Source: Erythrobacter sp. JK5 (GTDB lineage Bacteria > Pseudomonadota > Alphaproteobacteria > Sphingomonadales > Sphingomonadaceae). From it: a stretch of DNA of 64,000 nt. A program made the translations under genes and the position numbers. Where the stretch lies: contig NZ_CP073577.1 in NCBI RefSeq assembly GCF_018205975.1, positions 1,550,001 to 1,614,000 on the forward strand, given 5' to 3'. The notes beneath the pieces are model-generated. The model saw only the letters and a list, made by a program, of their open reading frames with translations, made no database searches and was not told the DNA's origin. Positions 16,057 through 25,532 of this stretch are shown here, in pieces (positions within the stretch are counted from its first letter, which is position 1; every line of letters starts with the position of its first letter).

Positions 16057-18830
16057 GTGACCTTGCCCGCACCCTCACCGGACCCGGTCCCCCTCCCCGC
16101 CTTGCACGCCAGCCATGGCGGCAACTGGCTGCGTCCGGCCGATGGCGAAACCGGCGCCGTGTCCAAGGGCGATGCGATCATGGCCGCATCGGACACGCCC
16201 GTCTTGCTGGTCAACGCGCCGCTGGTGGCGAACCGGCTGGGCTATCCCGACCTTTCGGGGCTCGACCTGCTCGAACTCTTCGCCTTCGTGCACCCTGCCC
16301 GCTTTTGTGTGCCGACTCCGCGCGGACTGGCTCAGGCGCTGACGATCGCCGAGCCCGAGGGCGACGAAGACGTGCCCGAATTCCTGCAACGCGCCGCCGG
16401 GGCGCTGGTCGCGGCGTGCGAGGATCCCGAATGGTTCGAGCGCGAGGGTGCATGGAGCGCGCTGCAGACGATGCAGCGGCTGCGCTGGCCGTGGGCCAAC
16501 GTGTTGAAACCGCATGTCGCCAAGCCCGAGCAGGCGGAAAAGTGGCTGTTTTCACGCCTGCCCGAATGGCAGGAAGCCCCCGAGCGCGGCGCGCCGCGGC
16601 AGATCGCGTTGCCCGATGCCGAAGTGCTCGCCCAGCTCGATCACCTGACCGGCGAAGGGGCGGAGAGACGCGAAGGCCAGCGCGCCTATGCCAGCGACGT
16701 CACGCGGATATTCGCACCCAGAGACAAGCGCGAAACCCCGCATGTGGCGCTGGCGCAGGCGGGCACGGGTATCGGCAAAACGCTGGGCTATCTGGCCCCC
16801 TCCTCGCTGTGGGCCAGCGCCAGCGGCGGTACGGTGTGGGTCTCGACCTTTACCAAGAACCTCCAGCGCCAACTCCGCGCCGAAAGCCGCCGGGCATGGC
16901 CGGTCAAGCGGCCCGACGGCACGCCCCCGTGGTGGTGCGCAAGGGGCGCGAGAACTACCTCTGCCTGCTCAATCTCGAAGACGCGCTTCAGGGCGGGTTT
17001 GCCGGACGCCCCGCGATCCTGGCGCAGCTGGTCGCGCGCTGGGCCGCCTTCACGCGCGACGGGGACATGATCGGCGGCGACTTGCCCGGCTGGCTCGGCA
17101 CCCTGTTCCGCAAGCGCGGGATCGCCGCGCTCACCGATCAGCGCGGCGAGTGCATCTATGCCGGGTGCCCGCACTACCGCAAATGCTTCATAGAGCGCGC
17201 GGCACGCGACAGCGCACAGGCCGATCTCGTCATTGCCAACCATGCGCTGGTGATGGTCAACGCCGCGCGCGGTCGCGACCATGCCCAGCGCCCTACCCGG
17301 CTGATCTTCGACGAGGGGCACCACGTGTTCGAAGCGGCGGATTCGACCTTCGCTGCGACGCTTTCCGGGCAAGAAGCAATCGAATTGCGCCGCTGGATCA
17401 TCGGTCCGGAGCGCAAGAACCGGGGGCGCAGGCGCGGGCTGGCAGCGCGACTGGCCGACGTCGCGAGCTATGACGACGAGGGCGGCGAAGCGGTCGAGGC
17501 GGCGATCGAGGCGGCGCAGGCGCTGCCGGGCGACGGCTGGCTCGGGCGGCTCAATGAAGGCGAACCGTCCGGCCCGATCGAGCAATTGCTCTTCGCGGTG
17601 CGCGCGGCAACCTATGCCCGCGACGAAAGCGGCGGGCAGGAAGCGGGCTACGGTATCGAGACCGAAGCCTCCGGACTTCCGGGCGACGTGATCGAAGCCG
17701 CGGGCGTCGCGGCAGAAGCGCTGGCCGCGATCCGCACTCCGCTGATCCGGCTGGGCGGGCGGCTCGAAGCGATCATGGCCGATCCGCCCGACTGGCTGGA
17801 TGGACAGGGCCGCGCACGGATCGAAGGCGCGCGCTTCTCGCTGCAATGGCGGGTCGATCTGGTCACAGCGTGGGAATCGCTGCTCGATCGGCTCGGCGGA
17901 CCGGACGATCCCGAATTCGTCGATTGGCTCGCGGTCGATCGCTCGGACGCGCGCGAATTCGACGTGGCGATCCACCGCCGCTGGCTCGACCCGATGAAGC
18001 CGTTTGCCAAGGTCGTGCTCGAACCCGCGCATGGCGTGATGCTGACCAGCGCCACGCTTACCGACCGGATCGGGGCGCAGCCCGGCGATCCATGGGAAAG
18101 CGCGATCCAGCGTTCGGGCGCGGCGCATGTCGATACGCAGCCGCTGCTCTCGGCTGCCGACAGTCCGTTCGACTATGCGAGCCGCGCCGAAGTGCTGATC
18201 GTCACCGATATCAGGAAGGGCGATCTGCCCGGCCTCGCAGGCGCCTACGCGCGGTTGATCGAGGCCTCGCAGGGCGGCGTGCTCGGCCTGTTCACCGCGA
18301 TCCGTCGCCTGCGCGCTGTGCATGGCCGGATTGCCGATCGCCTGGCGCGCGAAGGCCTGCCGCTCTACGCCCAGCATGTCGATCCGATCGACACCGGCAC
18401 GCTGGTCGATATCTTCCGCGACGATCCGCGCGCGAGCCTGCTCGGCACCGATGCGCTGCGCGACGGGGTCGATGTGCCGGGCCGGTCCCTGCGCTGCGTG
18501 GTGCTGGAGGCGGTGCCGTGGCCGCGCCCCGATATCCTCCACAAGGCCCGCCGCGCCGCGAGCGGTTCCGGCAGCCAGTTCGACGATCGTATCATCCGCG
18601 CCCGACTGGCGCAGGCATTCGGGCGGTTGATCCGGGGCAAGGAAGACCACGGCCATTTCGTCGTGCTGTCCGCAGCCTTCCCCTCGCGGCTGCTGTCGGC
18701 CTTCCCCGAAGGCACCGCGATCCGGCGCGTGACGCTGGACGAGGCACGCGAACGGATCGCCGGAAGCATGATCGGAGCCGACCAAGCGGCTGGCGCGACC
18801 GAAGCAAACGAGGCACAAGCACCGTCATGA
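16057..18830 (+). pseudogene. DinG/Rad3-like ATP-dependent DNA helicase, frameshifted
   Basis: Two overlapping frames together encode one XPD/DinG-type helicase. The N-terminal part (GTG at 16057) carries Walker A AQAGTGIGKTLGY; the C-terminal part carries the iron-sulfur cysteines (NYLCLLNLED, GECIYAGCPHYRKC), the DEGH box (LIFDEGHHVFEAAD) and the helicase C domain. The shift falls in the five-C run at 16924-16928. One additional C would join TP to PVVVRKGREN and give a 924-residue protein of normal architecture. It may be an assembly error rather than a true pseudogene. The stop overlaps the next gene as ATGA. Confidence 0.85.
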
Positions 18831-19899
18831 TCGAGCAGGTCGAATTCTTCGTCCGGGTGATGACGATCGGCGCGGCGCTGATGTTGCTCGCGCAATTGGT
18901 CGCCGGTGAGGTGCGCGCGGCAATCAAGCTGCCGGTTGTCGGCATGATCGTCGGCGTGATCGCCTATCTCGTGAATTCGAGCACCATGATGACCCGGGAT
19001 AATGTGTGGGTTCCACTGGTGGATCTGGTCGCGATATTTTCGCCGTTCTGGATCTGGCTGTTCGCCCGCAGGCTGTTCGAGCGCGAACCGCCCAGGGGCG
19101 TCATGAACGCCGCCGCCGCAGCGCTGACGATATCGTGGTTCTTTGCAAACTTCGTAGAGCCGGTGCAGGTGTTCGCATTCTACTTTACGCATGCCGTCGC
19201 GCTGGCGCTGATCGTCGATCTCGTCCGGGTCGGCTTGATGGGGCGAGAAGACGATCTGGTCGAACAGCGCCGCGTCATCCGCCTGTGGTTGCCGCTGCTC
19301 GTCGCCGCGCAGGCCGGCGGGATCCTGATTTTCGAGATGGTTTTCGGATTGACCCGCGCGTTTCCGCTGGTGCAGCTGCTCAACACGTTTCTGATCCTGC
19401 TGATTACCCTGTTTGCCGGGCTCGCGCTGCTGCGGACCGATCCCGAACTGCTGGTCGAATCCGAGCAGGATCAGCCCGACGAAGACGATCCGCGTCTCGA
19501 CCTCTCACCGTCGGAAACCGTCCTCCACGACAAGCTTGCCGCGGCCATGGCCGAAGGGGCCTATCGCCAGCCCGGCCTGACGATCTCCGCCTTGGCCGAA
19601 CAGCTCGATACCCCGAACACCGGCTGCGCGCGCTCATCAACCGCAAGCTGGGATACCGCAACTTTTCCGTCTTTCTCAATCGCCACCGGATCGCCGAAGC
19701 GCGTAAAAAGCTCGCCAGCCGCGAGGATGTGGACCTGCCGGTGCTGACCATCGCCATGGACCTCGGCTACAACTCGCTGCCGACCTTCAACCGCGCCTTT
19801 CGCGCCGAGACGGGCACCACGCCGAGCGAATTCCGCCGCGAAGCGATCGGAGCCGAGGAATCCGCCGAAACAGTGCCGGTTCGGGCTGTTCAAAACTGA
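18827..19899 (+). pseudogene. AraC-family regulator with membrane N-terminus, frameshifted
   Basis: The first frame encodes six or seven membrane helices (for example LPVVGMIVGVIAYLV and LNTFLILLITLFAGLALL) and a linker up to LAEQLDTP. The HTH-18 domain continues in another frame as EHRLRALINRKLGYRNFSVF, ending near PTFNRAFRAETGTTPSEFRR. The shift falls in the four-C run at 19611-19614; adding one C gives 357 residues. Membrane-anchored AraC proteins usually sense an envelope or lipid-soluble signal. It is coupled (ATGA) to the helicase gene. Confidence 0.83.
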
Positions 19900-20003
19900 A
19901 AAACCTCGATCGATTCCGGAATCGACCGGCTTTCTTCGCCAGTGAGAGGAAATCCGGAGCGCGCCGGTGCACCTAGGTTTCCGTCAGATCGATGGAGAGC
20001 CCC

Positions 20004-20936
20004 ATGACCCTACTATCCACCCCGCCAGCCACCGGCGACCCCACCCTGACCTATGCCCTGGGCAAGGTCGGCGATCATTTCCTCGACGTGATGTATTTCG
20101 ATCTCGGTCGCTATCTGATCGCCGCCGGAGTCCTCACCGCGATCCTGCTGGTGTTCCGCCGCTGGGCAGGCCATCGCCGCATCCAGCAGAAGAACGCGCA
20201 GGGATCGGATTATCGCCGCGAGATCCTGTCCTCGCTGCGCACGGTGTTCGTGTTCGGGGTCACCACCCTGACCACCTTGCTCGGCAAGGAACTCGGGATC
20301 ATCAAGCTCGAACTGGAAACGACCACGCTCCTGACGCTGATCTGGCAAACCGCGCTGATCATCGTCGTGCACGATGCCTATTTCTACTGGATACACCGCG
20401 CGATGCACACCAGGCGGCTGTTCCGGGCGACGCACCTGCACCACCACAAGTCGCGCACCCCCACCCCGTGGGCAGCCTACAGCTTCTCGACCTGGGAAGC
20501 CGTGTTCGAAGCCGCCTTCATGCCGCTGTTCCTGCTGATCACCAGCCTGATGGGCGTCGCCTATGCCGGGTTAGCGGTGTTCCTGTTCCTGTGGCACATG
20601 ATCATCCGCAACGTGATGGCGCATGCCGGGCACGAACTGTTTCCGGCAGGCTGGGTCGACAATCCGCTGACCGACTGGATCAGCACCACCACCCATCACG
20701 ACCTGCACCATTCGGACCGCCACAATTTCGGGTTCTACTTCACCTGGTGGGACCGGTGGATGGGCACCGAGCATCCGCGCTACAAGGAGGAATTCCGCAA
20801 GCACGCCAAGCCCCTGCGCATGCCGGGCATTCCGGGATCGGTCGCGGAACGTGTGTCGGTGATCGCCATGGCCGTCTTCGCCACGTCGATCGCGCTGGCA
20901 GGACCGTTCACCGGGATCGAGACAGGAATGCTCTGA
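20004..20936 (+). CDS. Sterol desaturase / fatty acid hydroxylase family membrane protein
   Basis: The product has 310 residues from the ATG at 20004, which has GGAGAG four bases upstream; an ATG at 19992 is the alternative. Four hydrophobic stretches surround the eight-His di-iron motif: HDAYFYWIHRAMH, THLHHHKS and HHDLHHSDRHN. Members hydroxylate or desaturate lipids at membranes. In sphingomonads related proteins act on carotenoids, ornithine lipids or fatty acids, so the substrate is open. It stands alone. Confidence 0.9.
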   Translation: MTLLSTPPATGDPTLTYALGKVGDHFLDVMYFDLGRYLIAAGVLTAILLVFRRWAGHRRIQQKNAQGSDYRREILSSLRTVFVFGVTTLTTLLGKELGIIKLELETTTLLTLIWQTALIIVVHDAYFYWIHRAMHTRRLFRATHLHHHKSRTPTPWAAYSFSTWEAVFEAAFMPLFLLITSLMGVAYAGLAVFLFLWHMIIRNVMAHAGHELFPAGWVDNPLTDWISTTTHHDLHHSDRHNFGFYFTWWDRWMGTEHPRYKEEFRKHAKPLRMPGIPGSVAERVSVIAMAVFATSIALAGPFTGIETGML

Positions 20937-20953
20937 CTCCACCCTTCCCCAGC

Positions 20954-21012
20954 GACCGGCGCGCTCCTCGTGCCGGTCATGCGGCAGTCTCGCCAGCGCG
21001 AGGCTGCCGCAT
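20954..21012 (+). terminator. Double hairpin after the desaturase-family gene
   Basis: Two consecutive stems: GACCGGC/GCCGGTC at 20954-20978, then ATGCGGCAG/CTGCCGCAT with an inner CTCG/CGAG pairing at 20979-21012, followed by TGGCTTT. This probably ends transcription of the desaturase-family gene; the T-tract is weak. Confidence 0.55.
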
Positions 21013-21100
21013 TGGCTTTACAGACCGGGGGTTATCGTGCTGAGAGCAACCGCGCGGCGCTGGTCGCTGCGGTGGGATCGAGCAGGAGAAGTGGCGCGTC

Positions 21101-21628
21101 ATGAAAATCCTCGGATTGCTGAGGCACGCCAAATCGGACTGGGACGATTCGTCGACGCGCGATTTCGACCGTGGGCTCAACGATCGCGGTCGCAGGGGCG
21201 CGGCGCTGATCGGCAAGCACATCGCCGATCATGGCATCGAGTGGGGCGCGCTGATCGCCAGCCCTGCGGTGCGGGTGAAGCTCACGCTCGAAGAGGCACT
21301 CCCGGACGCTGAACCGGTGTTTGACGACCGGCTTTATCTCGCCAGTTCGGACACGATCCTCGAAGTGGTCGAAAGCCAGGGGGGCGATCACGATGCGGTG
21401 CTGATCGCGGGTCACAATCCTGGCCTTCAGGACGTATTGCTGGAACTGGTTTCGCCGGCCCACGAGAACGATCTGTTTCACGAAGCGAAGGTCAAGTTCC
21501 CGACCGCGACCTTCGCGGTGATCGAATGCGACATCGACGACTGGAGCGAGCTCAAGAATTTCGTCGGCAAGCTGGTGCACTTCGCCCGACCGCGCGATCT
21601 CGATCCGGAGCTCGGGCCGGAATACTAG
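21101..21628 (+). CDS. Histidine phosphatase family protein (SixA-like)
   Basis: The product has 175 residues. LLRHAKSDWDD near the N-terminus is the RHG-type catalytic motif with Arg and His, LIASPAVRVKLT carries the second Arg, and AVLIAGHNPGLQDVLLEL carries the second catalytic His. This compact form resembles SixA, a phosphohistidine phosphatase, but soluble small-molecule phosphatases look alike. Its stop shares CTAG with the convergent soxR stop. Confidence 0.88.
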   Translation: MKILGLLRHAKSDWDDSSTRDFDRGLNDRGRRGAALIGKHIADHGIEWGALIASPAVRVKLTLEEALPDAEPVFDDRLYLASSDTILEVVESQGGDHDAVLIAGHNPGLQDVLLELVSPAHENDLFHEAKVKFPTATFAVIECDIDDWSELKNFVGKLVHFARPRDLDPELGPEY

Positions 21629-22089
21629 GCCACTTCGGGCGGCAGCATCACGCGCGGGCCTGCGCCCTTTTCGCCCCAGCGATCGCCCGCGTTGTAGAGC
21701 GCGCACTTCTTCAGGCTCAGGCACCCGCACCCGATACACCCGTCGAGATCCTCGCGGATTTTCGCGAGCGCGGCGATCCTTGCGTCGATACGCTTGCGGA
21801 TGACGCTGCTGATCCTCTTCCAGTCGCGCGCATTCGGGGTGCGCCCATGCGGCAATTGCGCCAGCTGCTCACGGATTTCGCCGAGCGTCAGGCCGAGCTG
21901 CTGCGCGATCATGATGAAGCTGACCCGGCGAATGTCCGAACGCAGGAAACGTCGCTGATTACCGCCGGTGCGAACCGGCTCGATCAGGCGCTTGTCCTCG
22001 TAAAACCGGATCGCCGACACGGCGAGCCCGGTGCGTCGCGCCATTTCGCCGATCGGGATCAGGTCGTTCCTGTGCGGTCTTGCGGTCAT
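21625..22089 (-). CDS. soxR: Redox-sensitive transcriptional activator SoxR
   Basis: The product has 154 residues. A MerR-type HTH (IGEMARRTGLAVSAIRFYED) is followed by the dimerisation helix and the four-Cys [2Fe-2S] cluster site CIGCGCLSLKKC, which is diagnostic of SoxR. It senses redox-cycling compounds by cluster oxidation. A SoxR box lies in the gap to the divergent VOC gene, and no soxS is present, as is usual outside the enterics, where SoxR directly controls detoxification genes. Confidence 0.95.
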   Translation of the reverse strand: MTARPHRNDLIPIGEMARRTGLAVSAIRFYEDKRLIEPVRTGGNQRRFLRSDIRRVSFIMIAQQLGLTLGEIREQLAQLPHGRTPNARDWKRISSVIRKRIDARIAALAKIREDLDGCIGCGCLSLKKCALYNAGDRWGEKGAGPRVMLPPEVA

Positions 22090-22117
22090 GTTGCACCCAC
22101 TTTCGGAATAAGCTTGA

Positions 22118-22135
22118 CCTCAAGTTAGGTTGAGA
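22118..22135. promoter_or_regulatory. SoxR box between soxR and VOC gene
   Basis: CCTCAAGTTAGGTTGAGA is an 18-bp near-palindrome with CTCAA/TTGAG arms, closely matching the known SoxR operator form. It overlaps TTGACC (22114-22119), a possible minus-35 element toward the VOC gene; a convincing minus-10 was not seen. Confidence 0.8.
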
Positions 22136-22201
22136 TTGCACGATTGGCAAACGGGTGATTCGCAAGCGGATCGCCAACCCATGATTACAGGGAGCCGACC
22201 A

Positions 22202-22606
22202 ATGCCCAGCGGACAGATCGAACACGCCAACCTTTCCGTCACCCAGCCCGAACGCAGCGCCCAACTGTTCAGGCAACTGTGCGGCTGGGAGGAACGCTGG
22301 CGCGGCGAATCGCAGCTGGGCGGCAGGACGATCCATGTCGGCGAACCCGGCAATGGCGCAGGATATCTTGCGCTCTACACCGGCGAGCATTTGACCGGCG
22401 ACTATGCCAAGGGCCAGCCGCTCAACCATGTCGGCCTGGTGGTCGACGATCTCGACGGGGCCGAAAAGGTGGTGATCGCCGCCGGTCTGGAACCGTTCGG
22501 GCACGACGACTACGAGCCGGGCAGGAGGTTCTACTTCTTCGACTGGGACGGGATCGAATTCGAAATCGTCAGCTATCAGAATCGTGGGGCGGGAGAGGCA
22601 GCATGA
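22202..22606 (+). CDS. VOC (glyoxalase/bleomycin-resistance) family protein
   Basis: The ATG at 22202 follows GGGAG by seven bases. The product has 134 residues with the two beta-alpha-beta-beta-beta units of the vicinal-oxygen-chelate fold (IEHANLSVTQPERSAQLFRQ at the start and LNHVGLVVDDLDGAEKVV in the middle, FYFFDWDGIEFEIVSY at the end). The likely metal ligands are His near the first strand and Glu in IEFEIV. Position opposite soxR with a SoxR box between suggests a role in detoxifying redox-active or electrophilic compounds. Confidence 0.85.
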   Translation: MPSGQIEHANLSVTQPERSAQLFRQLCGWEERWRGESQLGGRTIHVGEPGNGAGYLALYTGEHLTGDYAKGQPLNHVGLVVDDLDGAEKVVIAAGLEPFGHDDYEPGRRFYFFDWDGIEFEIVSYQNRGAGEAA

Positions 22607-22788
22607 ACGAACCGATCCTGCGCGAGCCGATCTTCGGCGACGCTGGCAAACGCCCTCACAGAAGGTTTGTCTGGCTCGCCGCCCCGCGGGTCCACGGCTG
22701 GTCGGTGCGGTCGATGCTGATGTCGCCGCTCCACGGCTTGCACAGCGCTTTCGCATCGTCGGGCGATCCCGAAACCCACCCCTCGTAG
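22603..22788 (+). other. Short open frame, possible truncated gene remnant
   Basis: An ATG overlaps the VOC stop as ATGA and opens a 61-codon frame starting MNEPILREPIFGDAGKRP. After about 17 codons it runs antisense into the end of the SRAP gene. The coupled start and plausible N-terminus suggest the head of a gene whose body was lost where the SRAP gene now ends, but chance cannot be excluded. Confidence 0.25.
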
Positions 22789-23285
22789 TCCTCTGGCCGA
22801 AGCAGCACGGGCATCCTCGAATGCACGCCCTCCGCGTCCGATCCCTTGCTGTCGGTCATGACCATTGAATAGCATGTCCCGAATTCGTCCGATTCCCGCC
22901 AGACGCCCGCTGCGGCGAACAGCTCGGCGTCGGGCAGCGACAGCCAGGTGCGGGTCTTGCTCCCCTTCGGCCCCTGCGCCTCCGCCCACGCGCTCACCGG
23001 GATCAGGCAGCGGCGTTCCTCGAACGAATAGCGCCAGAAGAAACTATCGAGCTTGTCGGTGCGGGCATTGTTGACCGGCTTGGGCTTCAAGGGCTGGCCG
23101 CTCTTGCCCTTCATCACCAGCGGAAACCCCCAGGTCATCTGCCTGATCTCGCCGCCAGCGACGACCAGACCCGGATAGCCGGGATAGACTTCTTCGCCGA
23201 AATTCGCCCCGCCCAACGCTTCGATCGCGTCAAACCACCTGGCGACCTCGTCCTTTGCCTTGGTCATGCGGTAAAGGTTGCACAT
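22656..23285 (-). CDS. SOS response-associated peptidase (SRAP / YedK / HMCES-type)
   Basis: The start is the ATG at 23285, overlapping the ubiA stop by one base (TGATG); the product has 209 residues and begins MCNLYRMT, exposing the catalytic Cys2 after Met removal. Other active-site parts are VNNARTD, the Glu in VSAWAEAQG and the His in GVHSRMPVLL. SRAP proteins form a stable thiazolidine link with abasic sites in single-stranded DNA and shield them. Coupling to ubiA is positional only. Confidence 0.94.
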   Translation of the reverse strand: MCNLYRMTKAKDEVARWFDAIEALGGANFGEEVYPGYPGLVVAGGEIRQMTWGFPLVMKGKSGQPLKPKPVNNARTDKLDSFFWRYSFEERRCLIPVSAWAEAQGPKGSKTRTWLSLPDAELFAAAGVWRESDEFGTCYSMVMTDSKGSDAEGVHSRMPVLLRPEDYEGWVSGSPDDAKALCKPWSGDISIDRTDQPWTRGAASQTNLL

Positions 23286-24187
23286 CAGGCATTCCCCACG
23301 GTGAAACAGGCCAGCGCCATCAGCGCCCCGGCCCAGCGGTTCGAGCGGAAGCGGGTGAGCGGGTTGTCCGGATCTTCGGGGTCGAGCGTGGCGACCTGCC
23401 ACAGCAGGTGCAGCGCGACCGGCAGCAGCGCAAGCAGCGCCAGCCAGTCCTCGCGGAACAGCCAGAAGCCCAATCCCCACAGCCCGATCGTGGCGGCGTA
23501 GAACCCGGCGACCCCGGCCTGCACCTTGCCCCCCATCCGCAACGCCGAGGACTTCACGCCGACCAGCGCATCGTCCTCGCGGTCCTGCAGCGCGTAGATC
23601 GTGTCGTAGCCGATCACCCACGCGATGCACCCGGCATAGAGCACCGCGAGCGCGTCCCAATTGTCGAACCGCAGCTGCGTCCAGCCGACCAGCAGACCCC
23701 AGTTGAACACCATGCCGAGCCACGCCTGCGGCCACCAGGTGATGCGCTTCATGAAGGGATAAGCGGCGACCAGCGCGAGGCTGGCGAGCGCGACCAGTTG
23801 TGCCTCCCAGCGCAATTGCAGCAGCACCAAGAGCCCGATCAGGCAGAGGAAGACCAGCCAGCCCCACGCGACCTTCTTCGACACTCGCCCGCTTGCGACC
23901 GGGCGCGCTGCGGTGCGCGCAACCTTGGCGTCGAGGTCCGCGTCGACGATGTCGTTGTACACGCACCCCGCCCCGCGCATCGCGATCGCGCCCAGCAAGA
24001 GCCAGCCGAGCAGCGCCCACTGGAACCCGGCGCCGGTCAGCCAGACGCCGAACACGCACGGCCAGAACAGCAGCCACCAGCCGATCGGCCGGTCGAACCG
24101 CGCCAGCTGCGCCAAATCGCGCGGCAGCTGCGGCAGGCGCTCGATCAAGCCGCGGTGCTCGGTGTCGGGGACGATCTGCTCGGTCAT
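23285..24187 (-). CDS. ubiA: 4-hydroxybenzoate polyprenyltransferase UbiA
   Basis: The product has 300 residues with eight to nine predicted membrane helices. The two Asp-rich prenyl-diphosphate motifs are NDIVDADLD and DREDDALVGVKSSALRMG. It attaches the polyprenyl tail to 4-hydroxybenzoate in ubiquinone synthesis at the inner membrane. It overlaps the upstream small membrane gene by 4 bp (ATGA) and the downstream SRAP gene by 1 bp, forming a three-gene operon. Confidence 0.95.
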   Translation of the reverse strand: MTEQIVPDTEHRGLIERLPQLPRDLAQLARFDRPIGWWLLFWPCVFGVWLTGAGFQWALLGWLLLGAIAMRGAGCVYNDIVDADLDAKVARTAARPVASGRVSKKVAWGWLVFLCLIGLLVLLQLRWEAQLVALASLALVAAYPFMKRITWWPQAWLGMVFNWGLLVGWTQLRFDNWDALAVLYAGCIAWVIGYDTIYALQDREDDALVGVKSSALRMGGKVQAGVAGFYAATIGLWGLGFWLFREDWLALLALLPVALHLLWQVATLDPEDPDNPLTRFRSNRWAGALMALACFTVGNA

Positions 24188-24570
24188 GCGCGCGACTCTT
24201 CAGCCTTGGCGGCGCGCCAGCCGATCACGGCCAGCACCAGCATCACGGTGTTCCCGGCAAAGTCGATCATTCCATAGGAGGTGAGCACCGGCACTTCGAA
24301 ATGGAAATACCAGTTGAAGACGAAGAACGGCAGCAACAGGGCTGCGAAGACCAGGAATGCGGTCGCCCGCCATCGCACCACCAGCGCCATGATACCGAAC
24401 AGCACCGCCTGCGCTCCGAAACCCGCCATGATGAAGCGGTTGGTGTAGGTGTTGGCGCGATAGGGCTCGGTGAAACCAAGCTCGATCACGTTGCCGGGTG
24501 CCAACAGCGCCCATCCGCCAAGGATCAGGAATACCGCAGCTATTCCGAATTGTGCAGCGCGCGCAGTCAT
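24184..24570 (-). CDS. Four-helix membrane protein, unknown
   Basis: The product has 128 residues with four hydrophobic segments (FGIAAVFLILGGWALL, FGAQAVLFGIMALVV, FLVFAALLLPFFVFNWYFHF, NTVMLVLAVIGWRAA). It is the first gene of the operon with ubiA, overlapping it as ATGA. The layout resembles small DUF4345-type membrane proteins, but I cannot name the family with certainty. Confidence 0.7.
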   Translation of the reverse strand: MTARAAQFGIAAVFLILGGWALLAPGNVIELGFTEPYRANTYTNRFIMAGFGAQAVLFGIMALVVRWRATAFLVFAALLLPFFVFNWYFHFEVPVLTSYGMIDFAGNTVMLVLAVIGWRAAKAEESRA

Positions 24571-24590
24571 ACGAGCCGACTAACCTATTT

Positions 24591-24675
24591 CGTCACCCCC
24601 GCGAAGGCGGAGGTCCAGCTTTCTTGCCCGCCACGGTTGAAAAACAGCTCGATTCCCGCTTTCGCGGAAATGACG
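24591..24675. repeat. 85-bp imperfect inverted repeat upstream of rsmE
   Basis: CGTCACCCCCGCGAAGGCGG at the left is mirrored by CCCGCTTTCGCGGAAATGACG at the right, with about 40 bp between. It fills the divergent gap between the four-helix membrane gene and rsmE, and its right end contains an ATG that is in frame with rsmE. Confidence 0.75.
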
Positions 24676-24690
24676 AGAATGGAGATCGAA

Positions 24691-25437
24691 TTGCCCGCAA
24701 CACCCGCCTGGCCTCCGAAAAGCGCACCGCGCCTGTTCGTCGAGGAAGAACTGGGCCAAGGCCGGACCTTCGCGCTCGAGGGCAGCCATGCGCACTATCT
24801 CGGCAAGGTGATGCGCGTGCGCGAGGGCGACACGATCATCGTTTGCGACAATATCACCGGCGAATGGGCGGCACGCGTCGGGCAGGTCGACAAGCGCCGG
24901 GTCGATGTGACCGTGACCGAACGCCTGCGCGAGCGCGAGGAGGTGCCCGACCTGTGGCTCTGCCCCGCCCTGCTCAAGAAGGACCGCTTCGACCTGGTGC
25001 TCGAAAAGGCGACCGAACTTGGCGTCGCGCGCATCCAGCCGGTCGTCACCCGCCGCTGCGTCGCCGACAAGCTCAATCTCGACCGCGCCCGCACGATCAC
25101 CACCGAGGCCGCCGAGCAATGCGCCCGCACCGCACTTCCCGAACTGGGCGAGCCGGTGAAGCTGGAGGCCTTGCTTCGCGATTGGCCGCAGGACCGCGCC
25201 CTGTTGTTTGCCGACGAACAGGGCGGTGAGGCCGCCGCCGACGCCTTCACGGTGCATTCTGGCCCCGCCGCACTTCTGATCGGCCCCGAGGGCGGGTTCG
25301 ACGATGCCGAGCGCGAGGCGATCCGCGCCCATCCGCAGGCTCGCGCCATCACTCTCGGCCCGCGCATCCTGCGCGGCGAAACCGCTGCGATTGCAGCGCT
25401 TTCGGTGTGGATGGCCACCGCCGGCGACTGGTCCTGA
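24691..25437 (+). CDS. rsmE: 16S rRNA (uracil(1498)-N(3))-methyltransferase RsmE
   Basis: The product has 248 residues from TTG at 24691, which has GGAG six bases upstream and gives the expected N-terminus (PATPAWPPKSAPRLFVEEEL). In-frame ATG codons at 24670 and 24679 are alternatives; the first lies in the inverted repeat. The SPOUT-type knot is shown by LIGPEGGFDDAERE and ITLGPRILRGETAAIAAL, and the N-terminal PUA-like domain by HYLGKVMRVREGD. It methylates U1498 in the decoding region of 16S rRNA. Confidence 0.93.
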   Translation: MPATPAWPPKSAPRLFVEEELGQGRTFALEGSHAHYLGKVMRVREGDTIIVCDNITGEWAARVGQVDKRRVDVTVTERLREREEVPDLWLCPALLKKDRFDLVLEKATELGVARIQPVVTRRCVADKLNLDRARTITTEAAEQCARTALPELGEPVKLEALLRDWPQDRALLFADEQGGEAAADAFTVHSGPAALLIGPEGGFDDAEREAIRAHPQARAITLGPRILRGETAAIAALSVWMATAGDWS

Positions 25438-25532
25438 CAATTTTGTCCTGGCTGCAAAAAACGCAATTTGCCCTTCCCACGCCGAATTCGGTTTCGTAGG
25501 GCAACCGGTACCAGAGGAAAGGGTTTGCCCGT

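Noticed and set aside
22656..24077. SRAP fused to a long N-terminal part
   Set aside because: The extension is a second frame of ubiA, and the SRAP active site requires Cys right after the initiator Met at 23285.
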